Positions 1 through 3,789 of a stretch of DNA of 9,539 nt are shown here, piece after piece. The DNA lies in NCBI GenBank assembly GCA_022822685.1, contig JAJEAQ010000171.1, positions 1 through 9,539 of the forward strand, given 5' to 3'. Every line of letters starts with the position of its first letter. The first letter of the stretch is position 1. This DNA comes from Trichodesmium sp. jk18x7bins.61 (GTDB lineage Bacteria > Cyanobacteriota > Cyanobacteriia > Cyanobacteriales > Microcoleaceae). Made by a program: the position numbers and the translations under genes. The notes beneath the pieces were generated by a model. That model was not told the DNA's origin and made no database searches. It saw only the letters and a list, made by a program, of their open reading frames with translations.

Positions 1-20
1 GTTTAGCTTTGCTACATGAA
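1..20. repeat. AGCTTTGCTACATGA-type motif at the left edge
   Basis: This 20-base motif is nearly the reverse complement of 1793-1813 (one substitution and one indel over 21 positions), so the pair brackets the tnpB/intron debris in inverted orientation. A related sequence forms the hairpin arms at 1499-1537. It may be an end of an IS200/IS605-type element or a dispersed cyanobacterial repeat. The window starts here, so its true extent is unknown. Confidence 0.45.
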
Positions 21-1033
21 TGGCATTATGCATGAGAAATGTGAGAGAGAACTCTCCCGAGACTATAATGAGGGCACTTCTAATTCAGAAGATAGGTTTG
101 CTGTCCACACAGGGTTTAAATATCACCTCAGCTCATACCGCGCTCGACAATTTGTCGGTTGAGCCACCTCGCCACATGAAAGAAGAATCCAGGGTTGTCG
201 CGTCAGCGCCACGGAGTGAGTATGTCAATGCTACAATTATAATATGCAGACCAAATATGTATGCAATAATGAAAGCTAGATATCGTTATCGAATTTATCC
301 CACAACCGAGCCAAAGACAAAGTTAGCTCAACTATTTGGTTGTGTCCGCGTTGTTGGGAATGATTCTCTAGCTTATTGTCAACAAAAGTATCGCTCTGGA
401 GAGAAAAAGCCAACTAATGCAGAATTGCCAAAGCGATTTATCACTCAAACTAAAAAAACCGCTCAACGTTAGTGGCTATCTGAAGTATCAAACATTCCAT
501 TACAGCAATCTTTAAATGATTTAAACCAAGCTTACCAAAACTTTTTTAAGTCATGCCAGGGAGAAAGAAAGGGTAAACCAGTTAAGGCGACCAAATTTAA
601 AAAGCGTAAGTCCAGACAAACTGCTAGATTCAGCAAAGGTGGATTTAAGATATATCAACATCAGGTATATGCCGCCAAAATAGGCCAAATTAAGATTATT
701 TGGTCTAGGGAATTGCCGGCTATTCCAACTTCAGCAACAGTCATCAAAGACTCAGCAAATAGATATTTCATTAGTTTTGTAGTTGAAATTCAACCCGAAA
801 AATTACCAAAAACTCAGAGTGTTGGTATTGATTTAGGAAGAAAAACTTTTGCCACTTTCAGCAATGGGAAATAGATGCACCCAAACCATTAACAAAAAGG
901 ATTAAGAAGTATAGAAAATTAAGTAAATCATTATCAAAGAAAACATGCATGGTCTAAAAGAACCGAAAAAGCTAGACTCAGAAAGGCCAAGTTTCATACA
1001 AAACTAAAAGATACTCGTACAGATTTATTACAT

Positions 1034-1101
1034 AAACCCCGCCCTGAAGGGCGAGGTCTTATCCAAAATTATAAACCCCGCCCTTCAGGGCGGGGTCTTA
1101 T
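1034..1101 (+). repeat. Two GC-rich palindromic repeats inserted in frame in tnpB
   Basis: Two copies of a palindromic unit (AAACCCCGCCCT, short centre, AGGGCGGGGTCTTA) start at 1034 and 1073, 39 bases apart. The second has a perfect core, CCCCGCCC-TTCA-GGGCGGGG; the first has one arm change (GGGCGAGG). They lie where intact TnpB proteins have a short stretch between LLHK and the residues before NENQVIVWEDL. Both are read in the tnpB frame without a stop, as KPRPEGRGLI and KPRPSGRGLI. Related copies occur at 1856-1885 and 6036-6069, so this is a dispersed family. Confidence 0.8.
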
Positions 1102-1111
1102 TAACGAAAAC

Positions 1112-1165
1112 TCGGTGCCCTTTCTCGGACGCAGGTTCCGAGCAAGGAAGCACCGACCCGAAGGG
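1112..1165 (+). repeat. 54-bp hairpin insert in frame in tnpB
   Basis: Bases 1112-1129 pair with 1137-1156 (17 pairs, one mismatch, a two-base bulge) around the loop CGCAGGT, followed by CCCGAAGGG. The insert falls between the codons for NEN (ending 1111) and QVIVWEDL (from 1166), which are contiguous in ordinary TnpB proteins. Its length is exactly 18 codons with no stop, encoding SVPFLGRRFRARKHRPEG. It differs in sequence from the neighbouring CCCGCCC palindromes. The insert boundaries are inferred from family knowledge. Confidence 0.7.
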
Positions 1166-1275
1166 CAAGTAATAGTTTGGGAAGATTTAAATGTATCAGG
1201 CATGATAAAAAACCGTAAACTATCAAGATCAATCAGCGATTTAGGCAGGCGACAGTTTCGGACTTTATAAATGGA

Positions 1276-1539
1276 GTCAACGGACAATTGACGGACTGGT
1301 AACAGGTTAACTGGAAAAAAGCCCGTAAAATTGTTAGGAATCTACGTCAAAAAATCTTCCGTGCCAGAAAACTTGGTCAGTGGAAGCAACCCAGAAGGTG
1401 GCATAAATTGTTAAATACTCATCACATAGTACCTGTGGCAGAAGGTGGTTCTGACGACACAGAAAACCTGATGCACCTACACAAAACCTGTCATATTCAT
1501 GTAGCTTTAGCTAAAACGCTTTTAGCTAAAGCTACATAA
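1276..1539 (+). pseudogene. Group II intron-encoded protein remnant (RT N-terminus fused to HNH)
   Basis: The frame reads VNGQLTDW, a TAA at 1300-1302, then QVNWKKARKIVRNLRQ and KIFRARKLGQWKQ, which resembles the N-terminal helix region of cyanobacterial group II intron reverse transcriptases. It then jumps to a C-terminal HNH signature: THHIVPVAEGGSDDTENL and MHLHKTCHIH, with the HH, N and H of the motif present. All reverse transcriptase motifs (including YADD), the maturase domain and the usual upstream CxxC pair are missing, consistent with a large internal deletion. The last codons up to TAA at 1537 come from the 1499-1537 hairpin. The remnant starts about six bases after tnpB ends, so the two elements are fused by insertion or deletion. 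A domain V lies downstream at 1607-1640, as expected for an intron. Confidence 0.8.
1499..1537. repeat. 18-bp inverted repeat around CGC
   Basis: ATGTAGCTTTAGCTAAAA (1499-1516) and its exact reverse complement (1520-1537) flank the three bases CGC. It sits at the end of the HNH remnant and supplies that frame's last residues and stop. The arm resembles the motifs at 1-20 and 1793-1813. The right arm begins the 42-bp direct repeat at 1520-1561. Confidence 0.85.
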
Positions 1540-1561
1540 GAAAGCTCCGACTGGGGTCGGC
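1520..1561 (+). repeat. 42-bp direct repeat, copy 1
   Basis: Identical over 42 bases to 1696-1737. It starts with TTTTAGCTAAAGCTACAT and ends with a small hairpin, CCGAC-TGGG-GTCGG. This copy lies between the HNH remnant and the intron domain V. Confidence 0.9.
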
Positions 1562-1606
1562 AACAGGTACATTCAAAAACCAAGTCTAAGGCTTGAAGTA
1601 AGGCTT

Positions 1607-1666
1607 GAGGCGTGTGATGGGTAACTGTCACCCACGGTTCAAAGGGGAGGGGAGAGTAGTGATTCT
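1607..1666 (+). ncRNA. Group II intron domain V and start of domain VI (degenerate)
   Basis: Bases 1607-1640 are exactly 34 nt and fold as domain V. The lower stem is GAGGCGTG (1607-1614) with CACGGTTC (1633-1640). A two-base bulge CC (1631-1632) follows, then an upper stem TGATGG (1615-1620) with CTGTCA (1625-1630), capped by the GNRA tetraloop GTAA. The only lower-stem mismatch is G1610 opposite G1637. In working introns this position is C, the last base of the catalytic AGC triad, so the triad reads AGG here. AAAGGGGAGGGGAGAG and onward to 1666 look like the 5' arm and loop of domain VI. Its 3' arm is missing, replaced by the 1667-1695 palindrome. The intron is inferred to be catalytically dead. 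Its 5' end (GUGYG and domains I-III) was not found. Confidence 0.72.
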
Positions 1667-1695
1667 CGTTGAGCCTGTCGCCGACAGGCTCAGCG
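1667..1695. repeat. Palindrome TGAGCCTGTCG/CGACAGGCTCA
   Basis: Perfect 11-bp arms (1670-1680 and 1682-1692) around one base, extended by three further pairs (one G-T). It abuts the point where the intron's domain VI breaks off, so it may mark an insertion or deletion that removed the intron 3' end. It is also terminator-like in shape but has no T tract. Confidence 0.75.
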
Positions 1696-1737
1696 TTTTA
1701 GCTAAAGCTACATAAGAAAGCTCCGACTGGGGTCGGC
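1696..1737 (+). repeat. 42-bp direct repeat, copy 2
   Basis: Exact copy of 1520-1561, 176 bases downstream. The two copies bracket the domain V/VI remnant and the 1667-1695 palindrome. Sequence after this copy differs from that after copy 1, so the duplication ends at GGTCGGC. Confidence 0.9.
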
Positions 1738-1792
1738 CACCTGACCCGCTCATCAGACTACCGCAGAGGTAGCAGCATCCTGTGAAACGTCT

Positions 1793-1813
1793 TTCATGTA
1801 GCGAAGCTAAAAC
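1793..1813. repeat. Right-hand inverted partner of the 1-20 motif
   Basis: TTCATGTAGCGAAGCTAAAA plus C is the near-perfect inverted counterpart of 1-20. It contains the small palindrome AGCGAAGCT-like core. The stretch 1738-1792 before it has no recognisable coding content. Whether 1-1813 was ever one unit is unproven. Confidence 0.45.
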
Positions 1814-1855
1814 CCATCAGAAACCTATTCTACTGTAATCGTCTTTGTTTAATTA

Positions 1856-1885
1856 AAACCCCGCCCGTCCCGGCGAGGTCTTATT
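1856..1885. repeat. CCCGCCC palindrome family, divergent copy
   Basis: AAAACCCCGCCCGTCCCGGC followed by GAGGTCTTA matches the flanks of the copies at 1034 and 1073 (AAACCCCGCCC ... GAGGTCTTA), with a changed centre. Here it is intergenic, showing the family is not confined to tnpB. Confidence 0.7.
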
Positions 1886-2411
1886 AGGTGGCCAGGGAAT
1901 CTCCGCGCCTACTGCCTAACGGCAGGCTGACGCCTACAGGCCGGAGAGGATGTCAATGGGATGAAAGGGCATTAACTAAATTATTCATAGAACGGAGGCC
2001 GTATACTTTCTATTAAGATAGATCAAGAGGTAAGAAAAATGCCTTTGCTCAATGATCCCGATGACCCCACTATCTAAATGGCGGGGCTTGTAAAGATAAG
2101 TTGACAAGCGCAAACATTTGTCGATCACTTTCTGATTCTGCATAGTATGCTTCAGGTTTCCAGCCTGCTCTAGAGCGACTGAGTTTCCTAGCTCGGCTAT
2201 CTTCAAAGCTGACTTATTTATGTCCTTTCAGGAAGGACATCTTTGTGGGATTGACGAGGTAGAGACTAATAACTTGACACGAAAGGATTATTTCCATGAT
2301 TCGTGTTTCAGTGCAAAATTAGACGCCTGCAATTCCTCACCACCATTGAGACGGATGGGACATTGTTGCAGGAATCGGTTGAAGTAGCCCTATTTTTTAA
2401 GTTAAGTTAAT
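1886..2411. other. Non-coding stretch upstream of def with transposon-like debris
   Basis: No convincing gene is seen. Around 1905-1955 there are nested short inverted repeats (CTGCC-TAAC-GGCAG inside CTCCG...CGGAG). On the minus strand, 2065-2086 folds as CCCCGC-10 nt-GTGGGG (one G-U pair) preceded by AAG, similar in style to IS200/IS605 right-end hairpins. A minus-strand open frame of about 73 codons (1985-2206) runs across it and could be the tail of a lost tnpB, but no TnpB motif is left. A hairpin at 2220-2240 and a 7-bp stem CCTGCAA/TTGCAGG (2326-2332 with 2366-2372) lie in the presumed def leader. No clear promoter can be assigned. Confidence 0.4.
2220..2240. other. Hairpin ATGTCCTT-TCAGG-AAGGACAT
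   Basis: Perfect 8-bp stem with a five-base loop, 170 bases before def. No T tract follows on the plus strand (CTTTGTGG), so it is a weak terminator at best. It may close off the debris to the left or belong to an element end. Confidence 0.5.
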
Positions 2412-2975
2412 ATGACTTCTGAAATTTTAGTTAACAAGGAAAAATTAGAGAAATCTCCATTGGAAATCCGCTATTTGGGCGCTCCCTCCTTGCGTCAGTC
2501 GGCCAAGCGTGTTGCTAAAGTAGATGACGAGCTCAGACAACTGGTGCGAGAAATGCTCCAAACTATGTATACTGCCGATGGTATTGGTCTGGCAGCACCC
2601 CAAGTTTCTGTCCAAAAGCAAGTAATTGTGATTGACTGCGAGCCAGATAATACAGCTAAACCTCCTCTAGTGTTGATAAATCCCACAATTAAAAAGTACA
2701 GCACTGAAATTTGTCTTTTTCAAGAAGGATGCTTGAGTATTCCTGGGGTTTATTTGGATGTTAAACGTCCCGCAGTGATTGAAGTGGCCTATAAAGACGA
2801 AAATGGTCGCCCCAGAACTCTACAAGCTAAAGAATTATTATCTAGAGCTATTCAGCATGAAATGGATCATCTTCTCGGAGTACTTTTTGTAGATCGAGTA
2901 GAAAATAAGTTGGCACTTAATGAAGAATTAACCAAGCATAAGTTCTCTCCCAAAGCTGTTAAATCTGTTGCTTAA
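2412..2975 (+). CDS. def: Peptide deformylase
   Basis: Cytoplasmic metalloenzyme that removes the N-formyl group from the initiator methionine of nascent proteins. All three family motifs are present: GIGLAAPQ at residues 57-64, EGCLS at 105-109 (metal-ligand Cys107), and HEMDH at 149-153 (ligands His149 and His153, catalytic Glu150). The length of 187 residues is normal for the family. The N-terminal extension MTSEILVNKEKLEKSPLEIR resembles Nostoc-type deformylases as I remember them. The ATG at 2412 follows TTAAGTTAAGTTAAT with no clear Shine-Dalgarno, which is common in cyanobacteria. The neighbours do not look like an operon; the usual partner fmt is not adjacent. The gene appears intact despite lying beside mobile debris. 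A second deformylase gene elsewhere is possible, since cyanobacteria often carry more than one. Confidence 0.97.
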   Translation: MTSEILVNKEKLEKSPLEIRYLGAPSLRQSAKRVAKVDDELRQLVREMLQTMYTADGIGLAAPQVSVQKQVIVIDCEPDNTAKPPLVLINPTIKKYSTEICLFQEGCLSIPGVYLDVKRPAVIEVAYKDENGRPRTLQAKELLSRAIQHEMDHLLGVLFVDRVENKLALNEELTKHKFSPKAVKSVA

Positions 2976-3029
2976 CTCAAAGCAAGAACAAGAGTAATAG
3001 TAGAAATACTCAACCTCTTACAGTTATTA

Positions 3030-3058
3030 AAGGCAACAGGCAAAAAGGCAACAGGCAA
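3030..3058. repeat. Tandem AAGGCAACAGGCAA repeat
   Basis: Two copies of the 14-mer at 3030-3043 and 3045-3058, one base apart. It is similar in composition to the reverse complement of the TTGCCTC array at 3203-3230, so related repeats face each other across about 150 bases of non-coding spacer. Confidence 0.8.
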
Positions 3059-3202
3059 TAGAGAAGGCTTATGGTGGGGGATGAAAAGCGCCACCTTTCA
3101 TGTTTGCGAAGCGCATTTAGCGGCAGCTCTGGGAAGCGCAAAACGCACACCACTAATTTTCCCAATAGAGTGGGGGACTCAAACCCTCTTCTAGTAGTAC
3201 TT

Positions 3203-3230
3203 TTGCCTCTTGCCTCTTGCCTCTTGCCTC
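3203..3230. repeat. TTGCCTC heptamer array (4 copies)
   Basis: Four perfect head-to-tail copies of TTGCCTC. Seven-base short tandemly repeated repetitive sequences of this kind are a known feature of heterocystous cyanobacterial genomes. The intervening 3059-3202 has no gene I can support; open frames there on either strand are low-complexity by-products of the repeats. Confidence 0.9.
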
Positions 3231-3247
3231 GCCCGAAGGGTGTTGAC

Positions 3248-3282
3248 ATTAAGTAAGGGATTTTCACCCCTACTTACTTAAT
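3248..3282. terminator. Hairpin ATTAAGTAAG/CTTACTTAAT in the spacer
   Basis: Perfect 10-bp AT-rich stem with a 15-base loop, 85 bases before the next gene. It could end def transcription or be an operator-like site for the downstream gene. The T-rich tail is weak (TTTAATG). Confidence 0.35.
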
Positions 3283-3303
3283 TTAATGATCAGTTATGAG
3301 TTC

Positions 3304-3332
3304 TTGACTTCTGTACTTTTTACTACTACAAA
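3304..3332 (+). promoter_or_regulatory. Candidate -35/-10 promoter
   Basis: TTGACT (3304-3309), a 17-base spacer, then TACAAA (3327-3332). This would start transcription about 30 bases before the ATG at 3367. Spacing is ideal; the -10 matches the consensus at four of six positions. Confidence 0.4.
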
Positions 3333-3366
3333 TAACCAAAAAAGTCAATAAAATTTGGAAAAAAAT

Positions 3367-3570
3367 ATGGTAGGAACTCCTAAATCAAGTTTATTGTTGG
3401 GTGTGTCTTGTATAGCAGCGATCGCAGCAGTCGGTTCAATTTTTGAGTTATCCTCTGGGGAGCCACAACTAGGTGGTATAGTAACTGGGATAATTCTAAC
3501 TCTGAGCGTACCTATAGCCGCTTTATTTTTTTACTTAGCAATTCAAGATGCTAAGGCAAATCAGCAGTGA
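3367..3570 (+). CDS. Small two-helix membrane protein, conserved-hypothetical type
   Basis: A 67-residue protein beginning MVGTPKSSLLLGV. I choose the ATG at 3367; a TTG four codons upstream (3355) is in frame but less likely. Two hydrophobic stretches are visible: about residues 8-25 (SLLLGVSCIAAIAAVGSI) and about 36-58 (GGIVTGIILTLSVPIAALFF). A short polar loop (ELSSGEPQLG) separates them, and the C-terminus is polar (QDAKANQQ). It is probably a two-pass inner or thylakoid membrane protein. Similar short proteins occur in cyanobacteria without a known role, and I cannot assign a function. A HIP1 octamer lies inside the coding sequence (3418-3425). It has its own candidate promoter and no operon partner. 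Confidence 0.75.
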   Translation: MVGTPKSSLLLGVSCIAAIAAVGSIFELSSGEPQLGGIVTGIILTLSVPIAALFFYLAIQDAKANQQ

Positions 3571-3709
3571 TTCTTCAAATTGGTATAAGGTAATTATGGC
3601 GTTCGTACAATAAACTTGGCTAGCACAGTAACAGAATCAATCTAGAAAAAATCAAAATTTTAGTAATATCAACTTCAATAACTATTACTACACATTATAT
3701 TTAATTTAA

Positions 3710-3765
3710 GGTGGGCAAAGAGTTCAACATTGATCATTGTTCCAGCTCAATGAATATTTCCCACC
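3710..3765 (-). terminator. Possible terminator of the 3790-5952 gene
   Basis: GGTGGG (3710-3715) pairs with CCCACC (3760-3765). On the minus strand the stem follows the stop codon and is trailed by TTAAATT. The loop is long (44 bases), with a weak inner AACA/TGTT stem. It could act in both directions between two converging genes, but the support is modest. The rest of 3571-3789 is AT-rich with nothing else recognised. Confidence 0.3.
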
Positions 3766-3789
3766 CTACCATTAAACAAAACTAAAACT

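Larger units (their letters stand above)
269..1270 (+). pseudogene. tnpB: Degenerate tnpB (IS200/IS605-family RNA-guided nuclease), 3'-truncated
   Basis: TnpB (OrfB_IS605) proteins are RuvC-type nucleases guided by an RNA from the element's right end. The ATG at 269 opens a typical start (MKARYRYRIYP). The reading then hits TAG at 470-472 and continues in the same frame as WLSEVSNIPLQQSL. It passes the first RuvC aspartate motif (GIDLGRKTFAT, about 824-856) and meets TAG at 872-874. Homology continues in frame 1 from 871 (IDAPKPL) and returns to frame 2 near 944 (HAWSKRTEKARLR). The second catalytic motif, IVWEDLNVSGM, lies at about 1172-1204. The frame closes with TAA at 1268-1270 just after RRQFRTL. 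The C-terminal zinc finger and last RuvC aspartate are therefore absent. Three palindromic inserts sit between LLHK and QVIVWEDL. Stops, frameshifts and truncation make it non-functional. The frame is also open upstream from 20, but residues before 269 show nothing recognisable. No tnpA is present. Confidence 0.9.

Noticed and set aside
20..256. Open frame continuing upstream of the tnpB start
   Set aside because: The residues before 269 match nothing I recognise and TnpB proteins normally begin at the MKARYRYRIYP start; kept only as a note under tnpB.
1034..1101. CRISPR array
   Set aside because: Two palindromic units 39 bases apart with a spacer of about 11 bases, read through as protein; no repeat-spacer series and no cas genes.
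1069..1287. 72-codon minus-strand open frame
   Set aside because: It is antisense to tnpB and crosses the palindromic inserts; a shadow of the coding strand.
1985..2206. 73-codon minus-strand open frame as a gene
   Set aside because: No domain, no ribosome binding site and no clear homologue; at most an element tail, mentioned in the spacer entry.
3243..3248. Perfect TTGACA as a promoter for the 67-residue gene
   Set aside because: No -10 element at 16-18 bases; the TTGACT/TACAAA pair at 3304-3332 is better placed.
3010..3267. Open frames on both strands in the repeat spacer
   Set aside because: Their sequences are translations of the heptamer and GGCAACAGGCAA repeats, rich in CLLP and RGKRQ runs, with no start signal.
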